DNA of 64,000 nucleotides from Opisthorchis felineus (GCA_004794785.1 SJOL01009637.1:22561-86560), one strand, 5' to 3'. Counted from the stretch's first letter, positions 32,601-46,984 are shown. The notes: generated by a model from the sequence alone, not told the origin. Translations and numbers: made by a program.

Positions 32601-35321
32601 CCACCTCACTACCAGGGAGCGAAACTTTATCACAGCTAACTGTATGGTAGAATCAAACTCCGGGGTGAGTAGTGCTAACAACCATACATTGGTATCCATG
32701 CAGTATGTCGTGAACACTTGAGTTTCAGATAGTTCAGATCTAGGCTTGACAAACATAGAAGTTGCTCGAACTTTTTGTTATGTGACAGTCATAAGCAAAA
32801 GGACGATACTACGGATATATCAGAGGCTAACTGATCAATGAAAGCTGTTAAATTTCGGCATCTCCGGCCTAAAGCTTAAGTTAGTTAGTGTAGCGTCCTC
32901 CAAAATAAGACAGCTCTTCGAAGTGCTGAGCGATTGCTTCGAGTACATTTACACTGTCAACGGGTGCGATACAAATCAAGCAAGCAACAAATTGTTCACT
33001 GACAACTATCCATTAGCGCCGCGGACAGTAATGGTGCGTCAATACATCAGGATATTGTTTGGGCAACTTGACAGCAAAAACGCAATTCGGTCAGCAGGTA
33101 TTTAACCTCAGCAAGACCCAAGTGCAACTATATTCCAAGAACCAAGTGGACATCCAAACATTAACAAAATTGACAAATCAATCACATGTTGCTAAGATAC
33201 TTAGGGTACTGATGGCGAGTTTGACTGTTGAGACCACCAGTAGCTAAATTCTTCATTCGGGAAAGATAACATGGGGTCAGAATCTGAATACCTGATTTCA
33301 TACTTCATTTGAATGATTTTTCAGGCTTCCAAAGGCTTTTTTTCATGAACTACCCTGTGTATGACGAACATCTGCAAAATTTTCATAAAGTACCTATACC
33401 CAAGCCACACGTTACTTGCATTCACACCCATGGTGAAAAGTAAAGACGTACAAAGAGTAAGCAACCTCCAAGTTATTATTTCACTAGTTCCATCCACAAT
33501 CTATTTAGCTGTCATTGTAACAATCCCATTCCTGTTGGAGGCATAGAGGGAGACTAGGGATGAAAACAGCTAGAGGATAAGGGATTTGTGACCGCTTTTT
33601 CCAGTCAACAGCATTTACATCTCAGGGTTTTGTAGCGCATCGCGACCTTGACCTTACCGACAATATCTACCGTACCCGAAAGTGCTAGCCACGTCTCTAA
33701 AACATGGCAAATAAGTTCCATCCATTTGAGCAACAATAGTCCGTATGCTCATAAAAGTGTCAAAAAAATAGTCAGGCAGTGACTGTTAGTGGTGCCTGGA
33801 CATTGGTGCGTGTTGCTAAACTAGGGACGCAGATCGCGTTGAGATAACTGAATCACTTGTAACAATAGTCCGTATGGTATTAGTTGACGTTGGCCGTGTG
33901 CGTCATTTCCAGCGTACGACGCTAGGCACTTTGTTGTTCGAATTCATTTGGCTTATAAAGTATTATACATGGTGAAGTGTTCAAAATCTATCAAGAGGTA
34001 TGAGGTTAAAGCACATTGTTGGTGTCGGAGAAAATTTTATCAGATATTTACGTACTTCGTCCAATAAACTTGTCACTCTGGGATGGGTATTTAGTGAGAA
34101 GGTTCTTAGTGATTACATTGATTACATTGATACTTTTTGCCGGAATATTTCTCAAGGAAGGCTTTTACTGCCTTACGACGCAGAATTAAGCCTGATTCAT
34201 TTTAGACTGTAAAGCCGGTTTCAAAGGGGCACTACAATAAACTAGCATCCAGAGCTGTTTTACTGACGTAGCCGCAACACTGAGTGTATCGATTACTGTC
34301 AACTTAAAAAAAACTCAACGAGGCAAAAGTTTGGGATCACGATACCGTGACTTAATTTCTCATGGATGTGCGTAGGAGATGCTCACCATCGTAAACCACA
34401 ACTAGAATTCAAAAGGACACGTTTTAGCAAAACTGAATTTAAATCCGATTAGATTGGAAGTAGGCTAGGAAAAAGCGTTCCAACCCTACAGTACCTTCCT
34501 AGTAGTTTTTTTGAATCCTTGAATGAAATTTCAGCCAACACATTTCCTGTACTGTTTTAGAGCAGCCACAAGTTATGGTTGGGAGTTACAGGACCTGGGA
34601 GCTTTCTACAGGTATGTATGGTAGGCTCAGTCGGACAGCGTTTTGGATTGCGCATTAGAAAGACTGAATTCCTGCAGCCCGACCGAGGCCAGCTGTTGAA
34701 GAAATAATGTATGTGGAATATCGAGAAGTTCAATAATCTTTTCGACTCACAATGACAACAACTGCCCAGTTCTACTCCTGAAATCTCTTTGCACTGATTA
34801 GTATCAATAACTTGCTTACTACACAGGCTGAAACTAATTAAAATGCAACTGAAAGCCGTTCAGAAATAAGACAGCAGCGTAATTTCACGGGGTAATTGAA
34901 CTTTCTCAGAAAATTAAAAATGCTGCGACACCTCTTTGGGACGAAAAAAATGGAAGATGTATTCCGCGTGCAAAGCGAACTTTAGCAGTGTTTCTCCAAA
35001 ATTGATTTACCTGCCCCCCTGAGTTCAGGAACGAAGTTATATCACCATTGTTGATATGACAAAAGCATTGAACCGACTGCTTTGGTATACGCTTGGCACC
35101 CTGCACGGTATAGACGTTTTTCGTAGTTTACATCACAGTGATGTCGGGTGTTTTCAGAAATCAAGTATGGACAAGCAGGCCAGGAAGGAATCGATAAGTT
35201 TTTGCCGCCATAGTGGCTAGCACACGACGTGATTCCTTTAGTGCCGTGTTGGGTGATCGTTAGCGCAAGCAAAAAATGGCGCTTTTAACGAATGAGTCAT
35301 TTCTTGGCACACCCGGGGTGA

Positions 35322-35349
35322 GTATTCCACACCCAAGTGTGTGGAATAC
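35322..35349. repeat. Short stem-loop
   Basis: Arms GTATTCCACAC and GTGTGGAATAC (11 bp, perfect) around a 6-nt loop. No adjacent gene; significance unknown. Confidence 0.7.
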
Positions 35350-36483
35350 ACATAAATTAACACGACAGAATGACCAGAAAATCCTCCATGCGTGGATGTA
35401 TTAATTGAACATTACATTTGCTGTCCGCAACCAAGGCATAAATGGGGATCGACCTGTGGGCATTCCATAGAAAATGTTTTTATCCCGTGTAACTGAATGA
35501 AATAAACATTTAGCTATCCAAACAATGAATAGCTAAAAACCGCTTATTATACTGCTTGAATTATTTGTAATTTGGGGGTATTTCCTAACATAGTAGCCTG
35601 GATGATATGATTTGTTTACATTCGCTAGGTAATCATGTTGCTGAATCAAAGTGGAGAAATTCCAGGCCAAAAATAGAGCGTCATTTTCGGTTCTTTTTGA
35701 CATGATTGGTATTACGTGTCTTCAATGTTACAACTCTGTGTTGCCTTACTTTCACCCCTGAAACCTCTGCAGGAATTTCCGAATTCAGAATGGTAAACCC
35801 CCAGATATCTAACCATTCCACTAAAATGTCAGCTGTCAGTTGGACTTTGTGTATCCGTTTGAATGCTTATTTTTTTCTTCGAATTTCATCTACCTCGTCG
35901 TATTTCACTAGGATTTTGACCATCTGGAGTGCCAAAGCAAAGCCAAGTTGTAAGAACAGTGACGAAGTCAATACGTTGAAGTGATCTTAGCGGTGAAGTT
36001 GGAATATTCTTGATGATAATCAAACCAAATGAAGTTGAGACAGGTCGGTCATGTGTTATCATTTTCCCGGAATCCCTCAAGAGGTTTGAGCACGCTGCGT
36101 CATGTTCAGTTTGACTACATTTGTCACAGGTGAAAATAGCACCAAACTCCCTTCAACCTGCTAGTAAAACCTTCCAAAGACTACAAAGAATCAGGACAAA
36201 CATTCTCAATGTGTAACACTGACGTCTTCGCAATGAGGACAATTCGGTCACATACGTGAAGCCGGTAGCTGACTGGCGATTTCTAACCTTGGCAGGCGGA
36301 CTGCGAAGAATTGGTGTTTGTTGACACATGCAGGGGCCTGGAACAACAGTTGGACGATTCAGATTTGAGTCTTTGCAAGCAGGCAAATTACATCCGGCCT
36401 TTCTCTACGAAAACTTGTAGTGGTATCCCAAATAGACACCACTGTATGGTCAATAGCCTGGTGACAGATAAATATTACGCAGG

Positions 36484-36655
36484 GGGGCGAGATGGCTCAA
36501 GTGGTTAGAGCGGGAATTTACTGACCGGAAGATCCGTGGTTCGAACCCGATCTCTGCGTCCCTGTCTAGGCTTGGGCAACCTGGCAGTATCTCAGCCCTC
36601 GTGCTTCCTTCTGGTGGCATGGCAGCTAGGCACCGAAAGGGTGCTACAGCTGAAC
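36484..36655 (+). repeat. tRNA-derived SINE copy, subfamily 2
   Basis: Differs from the others by an extra A in box A (TGGCTCAAGTGG) and by a shorter body (CTGCGTCCCTGTCTAGG, lacking about 10 bp). ATTACGCAGG / ATCACGCAGG on either side is a probable target-site duplication with one mismatch. Confidence 0.88.
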
Positions 36656-37037
36656 GTTTTTTATCACGCAGGTATTGCTAAAGCGACAGGATCGTAGGAG
36701 AATATGAAAAGGTAAGTATGTACTCACTTTTGGAGGTCTGTCACTCAAACGGGAGCTCTCGATTCCATATAAAGATTTTCTATCAGCCGCCTTAGAAATG
36801 CTCTTCAGGAGAGGCCACAATAGTGTCCCTCATCAGCCACGCTTTGTTGTGAATCCCGAAAATGGTCTCATTCTACGAGGAAATCGAACAACGTATTTTC
36901 CTGGAAATTTTACTTGTCAGCAATGCTTGCCACTGCACAAAAAGTGCATAAATCTAGCAGTATATTTTGATTTGCCTGGACTGGCGGCTTTCAAAAACAA
37001 AAAATTTAAATCCTCTAGCGGTGTCATCATGCTTAGG

Positions 37038-37100
37038 TCCAGCTACCGAAGGAATCACGGGGGCTAGGATGCTGCCAGGTAGCACACCTGGGCAAAGACA
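37038..37100 (-). repeat. SINE body fragment, antisense
   Basis: AGCTACCGAAGGAATCACGG followed by GGCTAGGATGCTGCCAGGT resembles the reversed SINE body. Neither the tail nor the tRNA head is present. Confidence 0.5.
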
Positions 37101-37689
37101 GCTTTAGGGCCTTGTGTGCCTTATCACGTGAGCAGTCTCTATCCCAGGGGCCACGTATGCTAATTGTGCATTCGGATATAGGCACCGAATCTGTTTACAC
37201 AACTCAGTCAAACGCAACGACTTTTCAGAGTGACCAAATTCTTTTTTTTTCAATAAGGAAAATACAGTCTAGACCACACAATATCAGTCACACTGTTGAC
37301 TAGAGTACACCGCCAAATTAGAAAAGCTTTCTGAGATGATTTTCCCTTTTGCTTGGTCTGTAGATCTAGTAGCATGCGGATACCAGTAATGAAGATTGAT
37401 ACTACGGGAAGCCCAACTGGAGTTCCATAATTGTCGGGGAAATAGTGTGGACTGTTTGCGTGACTGTTGCGAAAACCCATGAAATTCCACGTCCCGAAAT
37501 GAAACGCACTGTGGAGGTTTTATTCTTGTTAGAAATATTCCAGTTTTGTACGCCACATACACTCCACAGTCTTCGTTTGTGTGGGAACTACCAAGCGTTT
37601 ACTTATGCGCACAGCGAGAAGATTGATTGAACCTAACTGAAAAACTCTTGGTGAAAACTGGATGATCAACTACCTACTGGTAGGAAACT

Positions 37690-37875
37690 CAACAAAGGTT
37701 GAAATTTCAGTTACGATTTCATCCTGCAAGTCAAGCCAGTCGGTGCTGAAGGACGGAGAAGCACCGTTGACAGCTCCATCCTTATTGGGAATCATCAGCC
37801 GTGCTCGACTCATGTGTGCCTAGGAGGAATCGAACCCCTGACGTTCCGACTGATTCCAAAATCTAATCTTACTAC
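37690..37875 (-). repeat. Second dispersed repeat, tRNA-like box B
   Basis: Reverse complement contains GGGGTTCGATTCCTCC, a textbook box B. It shares AGTCGGTGCTGAA.., GCACCGTTGACAGC and TTGGGAATCATCAGC with 50290-50470. A different family from the main SINE. Confidence 0.5.
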
Positions 37876-37879
37876 TGAA

Positions 37880-38275
37880 TTACATTCAGTTGTATACCAA
37901 TTTGGTTTTGACGGGAGACTCGCCTGGAACCCAGCTGAATTTCTCGTTTGTGATGCTCTTAAGAAACTGGATGCGCTGCACCAGTCCACCTCATGTTTCA
38001 GTTGGTACGATGTTTGAGATATCGCGATACATTGTATAGACGCAATACACAACTCACTAGGTTGCTGAAAACACTCCGACAGCACATGACCCGTTTTGCC
38101 CTTCTTGGGGCTCATCAGGTAGGCGCAGTCCCCGAGTTTCCATCAACCTTATGTTCTACTTGAACCCAAATTGCACGAAATTAGCGAAATACACACATTT
38201 ACGTATCAATTTGTTTTTGACAGGGGACTCACCTGGAAAGAGATTTTTCAGCAACTTTATGAGTAGTGTATCACG
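37880..38275 (-). repeat. Retrozyme-like hammerhead repeat with both flanks
   Basis: The best single view of the repeat unit: a flank starting with CAATTTGGTTTTGACGGGAG, then GATGCTCTTAAG, CTCATGTTTCAGTTGG, GATATCGCGATACA, then hammerhead copy b and the flank CTTATGTTCTACTTGAACCC, and again CAATTTGTTTTTGACAGG, i.e. the start of the next unit. This implies a tandem of about 0.3 kb units. Confidence 0.6.
38082..38124 (-). ncRNA. Hammerhead ribozyme relic, copy b
   Basis: Minus strand; CTGATGA and stem II GCCC/GGGC with loop CAAGAA are perfect, but GAAA has become AAAA and stem I has two mismatches. Probably inactive. The surrounding 400 bp (37880-38275) matches the flanks of the other copies. 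Confidence 0.7.
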
Positions 38276-40050
38276 TCTAATCTGACTACTTCTGAAGAAG
38301 TTGTCGTTCGAGGAGCCGGTGAACACGCAACTTGAATTATCACGTAATAGCTGGTTAGTTAGTCACAGTGCAGACCAACCACTCGTGGTTCAAGTATACA
38401 TTGTTAAACTATTAATCGTAGGCCTCTAGTTTGGAACATACTGCCACTGAGATTTCTCAACAACTTGTGGATTCCCTCCACCAAAACCAATTCGGTCCCC
38501 TAAATAACAACAACCTTAGCGGTTTAAGAACTATTCCATCTTTTTGCACGCTGGTGCTTCTCTACAGTGACATCTAATGTTGAGATTTTACATGACTGCT
38601 TTGGTTTTACACATACTAGAAAAAAAACAGCCGAACTCAGTCGAACGCCCAACCAACGACGTTGCAGATGAACTTAGATGATCAGGGTAGCACAGAATAT
38701 TTTTTACGTGTCAAACTATCGATCTCAACCAAACTGACACATTTATATGGGAGGCGACTGGGTGATTGAACTACTGGGGATTTATTGGGTGTGAATGCCA
38801 TACTGCAAAATTAGCGGTTTCTGTCGATGAATGACAGAGTTTTTATTCGACATCCACTTCAGCTTTTTCAAATTTCGATGGGATCCGGTGCTTACTCTTA
38901 CAGATCATATTCGTGTTATAGAGGCCCCGAATGATTAGGTAAAATGAAAAGTTACCCGCATCATCATGAAAAAATGCAAGCCCTACATAAGGGTGAGTAA
39001 AGCGGTTTTGAATCGCGCCTATCCATCACTAAGCTTTAGCACCCCTTTTCATATCATAGGATTTCATCGAGGTGAACACATTCATGCAGCCAAACGAAAT
39101 GATTAGAACGAATAATGTTCAACACGAAGCAGTCGCTAATAAGACAAGAAGACGCCTACCAGAGAAAAGCTTTCTGCAGAAAATGCAACTTAGGAGGTAA
39201 AGAGTGGAGTTTTTCGCCCAATTACTCAGATTGATTGCTCATCACACTATGCCGGATGGTGAGGCGGTGGATTTCTGCACTCTTGGTCTAAGGTTTCTCT
39301 ATACCACGTGCTAATGTGGTGGGATCTTATTAACATCTTCAGGAGGCTGGCTAAGTGGTTCTGTGTTTTTTTTGGACAGAAACAAGTGTTGATCACTAAT
39401 TCGATTGACGAACACCCTTTGTTTGTCGACGAGACGATTAGGGGAAATCAACCCTCGGCGAAGACCGAATGAATACATACCACCGGTGCTCCTTGCATCA
39501 TAGAAGATGGCTTGATGTCCACTTGTTAAAGATGGGTCACTCGGTTAGGAGAAAGGCGAAGGTTAAAAAAGGAATAATTCAGGTCACCCAAAGCCAGACG
39601 ACCGTGTGATTTTGTGATTCAAAACCGTCCAAACACACTGGCTAGTTTGTGGCCATTTAGTCGACGTTCCTTCCCTAACTGATAACAAGATGTTTCTTAA
39701 GCGAACCAAGCGAACGTGGGCTCTTGTGAGTGTTAAACTCTCCTTAGGCAAGGCACACCTGACCAATAGCAAAAGGTAAAACACTCTGAAAGCATCAAAT
39801 GTAAGGCTGGTTGATCATTGGCATACGTGAACAGACATGAATAACCACCCTTATCTACAACAAACAGAAAACTCAGTGTCAGTCAGCTGAAGCATCGGGT
39901 GCTAATCACATCGTTTTGACAGCAACCGAATGAAAGGTACTTCTTTTTGCATGCTAGAGTTTTTGTTTTATCAAATGCCATAAACAATACGAGCCAAGAA
40001 TAGACTAATTTCAAACAGTCCGGTAAACTTTGTTGCCAAAAAAGCATACC

Positions 40051-40189
40051 TTATTTCTTCCCACAATATCGTCTCTGATCGTAGCTGTCGAACCCTGGAA
40101 GACATTCGCACATATAGGACTGCCCACCAAGATTCAAACACATACCACCGGAGCATCGTTGAACTATGTGAGGTTGATTACAAGGAGCG
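40051..40189 (-). CDS. EGF-like module, probable terminal exon with stop
   Basis: Minus-strand frame with six cysteines (APCNQPH, QRCSGGMC, YMCECLPGF, DQRRYC) closing with GKK and an in-frame TAA, immediately followed by a donor-like gtatgc. As the lowest-coordinate EGF exon it could be the natural 3' end of the gene. The upstream boundary is uncertain: the acceptor tatccag at 40190 gives phase 2, while the alternative catag acceptor gives phase 1 but loses the first cysteine. The TAA could instead mark a decayed exon. Confidence 0.55.
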
Positions 40190-43100
40190 CTGGATACACC
40201 GTTTGGGCGGGACCATGATCGGCGAGGAGAGAGATGATAACTGGGAGCTCTGTGGGAACCTGCAATTGCAAAATATGGACTGCAGTTTAGGCATAATTAT
40301 ATAATGATACAGCACTACTCTGAATAGTGGAGCGAAGTCTTGTGATTTATAAACAAAATGCGGCGTTAAATGTACAAAACTACTTATATTAAAGGGATAC
40401 GAACCTCAAGTTATGGAAATTTTCTGCATGGATTGCTGCACGGATTGGTACAAGTTTAATAAAAGCCTGAGAGGATCATAAAAACGTCATAGAAACAGCA
40501 TGCCAATAGAAAAGGGAAAAAAGGGTTTGAATTAGTGACAAGCGTATGCGCACAATACGTAGTAATGCGATTGGTAAAAAGGCTCGCTTAGCTAAAATTT
40601 GTTCTGCGTGTCCGTGAAGGGTTACGAGTGTGTATCGAATCTGTGCGGTAGACGCAAGAAGCAGTGGGTTCAGACAAGGGGATGGGTTTGAACGAGGGAA
40701 AAGCTGTACAGACACACTGAGTCAGTCGCAGCACTGAGGTTCGTCATTGATACCATTCAATGTGAGCATGTTATGTCGGGAACTGATCTGTGGTAGCGTT
40801 CTGAGAAGTACTTGATGATACAGGCTGACATCTTGTGTGGTGGACTTTTTGGGGTACATGCGCGTGTCCACTGACTTGGTTATATCTGTCTTACAAAATC
40901 CTGAGGTCGTCCTGTTTGCAGGGGGAAACGCTATCCGCTTCTGCATTCAAACTGGTGTTCATCAAATCGAAGGGCTCAGTGCATTTAAGGCCTTCAAATA
41001 GTTAGCATTTGGTTCTAAAATTTAGGGCATGGCGTTTGATTGATGCGGCCTGCAAGTGTACTGCTAACATCGTTATAAAAAATCCAACTGTCATTCTCTT
41101 GGTAAACCACAAACCTGTTAAGGAATGATTCTTTTGTTGGGTCAACACTCGCAGGCTTACACTATGTTATTAACCCACGTTGTGTTTGTTTGAGATCCGT
41201 CCATTAGGAGCTGGCTTGATCGTTCATTTGAATGACGGGTGCTTTAAACTTACGCGATCAAGTTGGAACTATCCATCTTTGCCTTTAGCCCTACCAACAA
41301 AAAAAACGTGAGTCCGCTGCGATTCCTCAACAGTTTACTCATTTAACTTCGTATTTTCCCAAAATAACAGTGTGCCTCTGAAAAAAACACTGCGATCGAT
41401 TTGCAGCTGAAATTTCTGCTTATTTCATTTGATATTCGCCTAGTTTACAAATGTGCCTCCCAGTATGCTACAGAAGGAAAAAATGCGTTTCACTGGCTCC
41501 TCATGAAACTGACTTGCCATTGGCCTTTGGCATGTAGTTGAGTCAGTCTAATAGTCCAGATGACCGACAGTAAACTACGAAAATTGGTGACTTTTGTACA
41601 CTCTAAACAAGTTCATTAATAGCATATTTGTCATCAGCATGGGTAGTTATTAGAACAGCTGTGTGCAGGCGGCAAAATGAAGGTCACCTGAAGGATCCAC
41701 AACTACACTCATTTGATGAGACCCGATGGAGAAGTAGTCTTTCTACTAAGCATTCACATCATTTGTGTTTCCTGAGTAGCCCCTGGTAAGTTTGACAAAA
41801 GTTGAAACAATTCGCTGGGACTCGGGCCTCAAAACGCATAGACTGATGGTAGCCTGAAGTCGACTAACTAAGTTGTTGCACAACTTTGAGGGGCAGTGGT
41901 AATGGTATCAAATTTCTGGAGACACCGGCATATAATGTATTAGTTGTGAAGCAGACACTCTATGTAGGTCGATCACTCTTTTCATAAACTTTCAATTAGT
42001 AATCTTTGCTGTATCCTGATAGGCACGTCTTGGGATGTTACCATTATAAAAGGATAATCATAGAAATATTTTTAATCCAGCCCTGCCTGTGTCGTTTTAT
42101 GGTATTCAATACGAGTTTGGTTACTTGAGGAGTCAGTAAACCGAAATAAGTTTGCGTGGAACCGGGCATTTTGCTGCAAGACAGCCAGTACTATCGCTGC
42201 CAACTTGGATAAATGGGAAGAAGAAGTCACACAACTTATGTACCTGTGTATAGTAAAAACGAAGCATCGGAATTTCTTGTTCTGCCTAATTCAAACCTAC
42301 TGACCTGTGTCTTCAACAACAAAAATGTGATAAATTGGGAAGTCATTTTAAAGAATTATTCAGTTGAACCAGGGAGACAATAAATGTTTTTAACGAGAAG
42401 CTTATTTGAAGCATTCCCAGCTCGGTTCAGTCGTTCGAAGTGACATAATATCAAACAAATCTACTAGTAATTCTTCAAACGCTGTTTAACTACGAATCAA
42501 ACTTTCTGAGAACCCAGCACATGTCAATGCGGATTCAACGACAGTGGACGGTAAACAAGAATGTGGATGCCAGCTTGGTTTGGACTTTAGTCCACTTAGG
42601 ATACCATAAGTCACAGTGTCCTCCGGAACTGTTTGCAAACACAACTCTCAAATAAGGACATTTCGGGTAATTTGCATGGGTGGATTATGTTTTTTAGGAA
42701 AAGGGTGTTAATATGCAGTTCTGATGACTGGACTTACAATGACGAATCGAGCCACGCTTAATGAAACTGATGCCAGGCGGGACGCCCATCGCTAGATCCT
42801 GTATTCACATCAGCCCATAAAGTAAACATTAAGCACTGAAATGCGAATAAGAAGGCACTCAGTGATTTGAAATCGAACACTTCGGAACTACGCACCGCTG
42901 TTCCTTTGTATTTCGACTACTTTAAAGGATCGTCCAACACGAGCTATTTTATCCTTGGGACTAATTGACTGTTGAAATCGGAACAGGTTAAAATTTCCAT
43001 CGGAATATCCTATTATGGGAACAGTTATCACTGGGCACCATATGTATAACGTGTACAATATTATACGCCAAAGGAACATAAAACAAGGGGTATCACTCTT

Positions 43101-46100
43101 TTGAACTAAATATCAACACTGATGCTCAGTCTTCCTTTACGTGTAGATGGTGAGATATGTTCCACATGATATCATTCGGGTCCCGATCATCCGCCAGATC
43201 TGTGGGGAACTTTCACAGCATAGGGTTAGACTTATCCTCTGACATAGGATTTCTATGGTCACAATAGTAAAAATGACTGAGCTCGCACAGACTTGCATCT
43301 CCAGTTACGTTGTAGGTTATATTTCAGCATATGGCCTTCTTAAAAGAACAATGAAATCTCCATACATGGTCCATGAATAACCCAAGTACACCTGACTTAC
43401 GGTATGATAGAACGTACCTTGAAGTCAATACAGGCGTGGTATTGTTGCTAAGTTAATATGGACCTCATATATATATATATCAAGATTAGGAGATGTCTTC
43501 TAATGATTCTTCTTGACCGCATCCAGAGGGCACATTCAATTGTAACTATTCACTGGTGGATACACGATAAAACGCAGGTTTCCAATGGAAACCAACTTGG
43601 AAGTTTCTAATTACAGAAGCGACATCCAGACATTACTCCATCCATGCAGAGTGCATATGATTGTACTTTCAGTACAGTTTGCCACATCAAAAGCAGGGAC
43701 AAATGATACTTTCGATCAAACTGTTTCCAAAAGACGATGGAGTTTTATACTGACGGAACCTTACTCCTAGGGTTATTAAAAACTGTTTGAGAGCCAAAGA
43801 TCGGTTTCGCTCTTTCTGGCGCTCACTATCTAGGCGCAATTCCAGGGTCTTCGGCATCCTTATGTTCCACGTAAACCAAGTAATTCGCAAAATACACTCA
43901 GTTGCACATCACCCTGGTTTCAAACTGCATTTTCAAAAATTAAACACGCTAGTTAGTGAAAGCTATCTTTTCTTTGACGAAAGTCAATCTGTCGCTTCTC
44001 TGGTATTTACTGCGGGATGGGACAGCTCGGACAAACCACTGATATAGTATGTTTTTGCTGAATGACCGGCAGAAACAGATGATGTGTTATGTAATCCACT
44101 ATACACGCAATCATTCGCCGAAATTTTTAATAAATTCAAAGCACCAACCGAACATTCAACCTGGAACAAACTTGAGTTAGAAAAATTTCACATAAATTAG
44201 AAGTGCAGCTTATGGACCTATACAAACGGATGTTTATTGTGAACCAAAGTGATAGCGATAGACCACTCAACGACCTAATGCCGGGTGGTACGTTCCTAGT
44301 TACCAAAACCTAACTTAACAAATGATCCGTTTTTGACGATACCGTCCACTGGCCAAAATACTTCTATTGCCTGGTGAAAATATTGGTTCAGGTGTGTATT
44401 GATTAAAAAACTTCTTCTAGTTCCTGTGTAAAAAATGTACACCCTTTTCTACTAACTGTCCAAACGGCGACAGACTTGTCGTTCACAGATGGTCTTGTTT
44501 GAAAAGCAGTTCTGGCACATTTTATGGAACAAAATTTAAATCAACCTTCAGTGGACACATGAAAATTCTGTTGCCAGATAAGTTGAAATCCCGTTTGGAA
44601 GGGGCGAACAGCTGTTTCCGTCCTTGTTGTGGATGGTCAGTGGTGTTTTTCGCAATTCCTAACGGGTTTAATTAGGTAACCCTTGTGTACATAAGGAAAA
44701 CTTCATTTTCTTTTGCGTCTTTGTTAGCCAGGCAAGTCTGAAACTCAGCAAAATGTGGCTGGGAGAAAAATTCAAGACATCTTTAGATGAGCAAATCCAA
44801 ACAACCCATTTAGAAGCGCAGGATATTCACTTCGGGGATACCCGGCATATAGTACTTACGTTGGTAGTGATGAAAGAATCTTTGAGTATAAAAGTGATGA
44901 GATGATACAAAGGGTAAATGCAAGCACCTCATGTGATACGCCCTTGTTATTCTGTTTTGATGCATTATAAATAGTATATAGAAAGGATAATGGATGTGGT
45001 TTGTTGGTTTGATGCACACTCGCAAGCCTGCATTAATTCCAATATCAACTATATTCTTGTAGTAATGACAACACATCATTTGTCATCCCGTCGAGCTTTC
45101 GCATTCTTGTTTCACAACTGGCCAAGTTGATGCAACACAGGGGGAAGTAAACATTTGTTTTTTTCTAGAACCACAGTATTCCCTTTTAATGTCAGAAAAA
45201 AAACAAGTTTAGTATTTAGTCACTTTTCCGACACAACTTGTCAGCAGCCCAACGGAAGAACAATTTAAACACCATGGTTCATACAGTCAGTACCCAGAGA
45301 ATAATTGCCACGAGGGAGGGGATAGAAAAAACTCACCAGGAAAGAACAAGTTTTCAAATTTGTGGATCTGCCAGTTCGAGTGTACATAGTGTTCAAACAC
45401 AACTATAGACATCTTCCATGCGGCAGGTAAAGAACCAGACATTGTTACACGCGTGCTATCGGTTCATCACCCAGGTGCAGTCTAGGCGCGACTTTACAAC
45501 AATTCTAGACGTCCTGTCTGAGTTTTGAAAACAAAATTCAGGTTTCTCTACTGACTAAATTGTGTGCACTGCAATCTTTGGGAATTCGCTCCACCCGATA
45601 AATTATTCGGTAAGAAGTTTTTCAATTTTTTGAACAAATCCCATGCGTAGCATGCCCGACTATTCTCGGGTCAACTGGTAGGAGAATCTTACAACTTTTA
45701 CTTCTGGTGATGTGGCAGTCTAGTGCTTGACTTGAGGGTTTATCAAGAATAAATTTAAAACGAGTTTTGCACATGCTCCGAATATTCAAACGTGAACTGC
45801 TCACTGACGGCCTAAAGGAATCAGCGCAGTCACGTCAAACGTTTGACCGACGGATTTTACGTAGGACTGAAAAATGTTGGACTGAACGTGCAGGAAGCTA
45901 TGATCTGACGATACGAAAGGGATGATTCTACTGAGGGAGTTGAAAAATGCCAACTTTACCCACTGTATTATGCACCCGGGTGATGAAAATTCTGTTACTT
46001 GCGGTGCTTTTGTGGTCCCTTAACTAGCTTAACAGCTTTCCTTGGTGTCCAACAGCTTTTCGAAAAGGCAACTGAGATATATTAGGTTATACACACTTTT

Positions 46101-46980
46101 AATACCATAAAGATGTTTGCTTTTTCTAATCACAGTTTCTACAGCCAAGTAATACGCAGTGAAATTTATACCGAAGTGACTTGAGTAGTGCTGAGGTATA
46201 CTGTGTCTCCCTACTATAAAAACCATTAGTTCTACCAAGTCAAAAGTGCTCCTTCTGAGTTAGGTGTTCTTATCCGAGGAGACCTCAGAAAATCAAATCC
46301 GGACGCAAATAAACCATATTACCATCGGTTACTGCTGGAAACGGTCAGTCAATGCTTACGCTATCTCTGTAATACCTGTATGAATCCAGATCATGCCCTT
46401 ATCGATTGCCGCTTTTCTCTATACTTCCGAGATCTACGTAAAGTACGCACAGCCCATTAAACCACTGACAACTCATGGCCTTCAAAACCAAAAAAGCTTG
46501 TGCGAGCCGGCTTTTCTGCTGCCTGCCTGCCTGCAGATCAGATTTAGATATTTAGGTATCCGGAGCTGTTAGCGATGCTGGAACTTCTGTTTGCGATACA
46601 GCTCAACTATCCTATTTCATGTACTGAATGTCTAATACAACTGTGACATACTGGAGGCCTGGAGGCAGGTTTCCTCGAGTAACCGCTATGCCTCATCTCA
46701 AACCGGGTAAACATAAGTGTAAATCCAGGTCGAAAAGACTGGCAGATTCATGAAAAAGAAAAATCCTGGAAAAATCCCTAGATTTTTTAGCCATGAGTAG
46801 AATACTTCTGACGACAATCCAGTTTATCACTTGCTGCTTTCCACCAGAACTAAAGGAATGTCGTAGAGACGTGGACTGTGAGTATATAATCCTCTTCTGT
46901 CTCCGAGGTGTATAAGCATACACCACACATCTTCCATCCATGACAACCTTTTACCGGTTCAAATATGGTGCTGGATTCCT
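40190..46980. other. Probable intron of the minus-strand EGF gene
   Basis: Lies between two EGF exons. Holds a hammerhead relic (43.8 kb). A + strand open stretch at 44431-44682 with several cysteines (CTPFSTNCPNGDRL) opens after an acceptor-like CTTCTTCTAG but lacks a clear EGF cysteine order. Nothing else assigned. Confidence 0.35.
43793..43835 (-). ncRNA. Hammerhead ribozyme relic, copy f
   Basis: Minus strand; keeps GCGAAACC and the stem I region GCGCCTA, but the CTGATGA core reads ATAGTGA. Followed on the + strand by the usual flank ending in CTTATGTTCCACGTAAACC. A decayed member of the same repeat. Confidence 0.45.
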
Positions 46981-46984
46981 CAGT

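Larger units (their letters stand above)
31950..36480. other. Intergenic, nothing assigned apart from short repeats
   Basis: AT-rich, no ORF with protein character. A weak dispersed repeat at 32.5 kb and a stem-loop at 35.3 kb are listed separately. Confidence 0.4.

Noticed and set aside
42500..42600. Two C-x-C-G strings resembling EGF fragments on the + strand
   Set aside because: Flanked by stops within a few codons and lacking the other cysteines.
44431..44682. + strand Cys-containing open stretch after an acceptor-like site
   Set aside because: CxxC and CPNG strings are suggestive, but cysteine spacing does not fit EGF or another module and the strand is opposite to the EGF gene.
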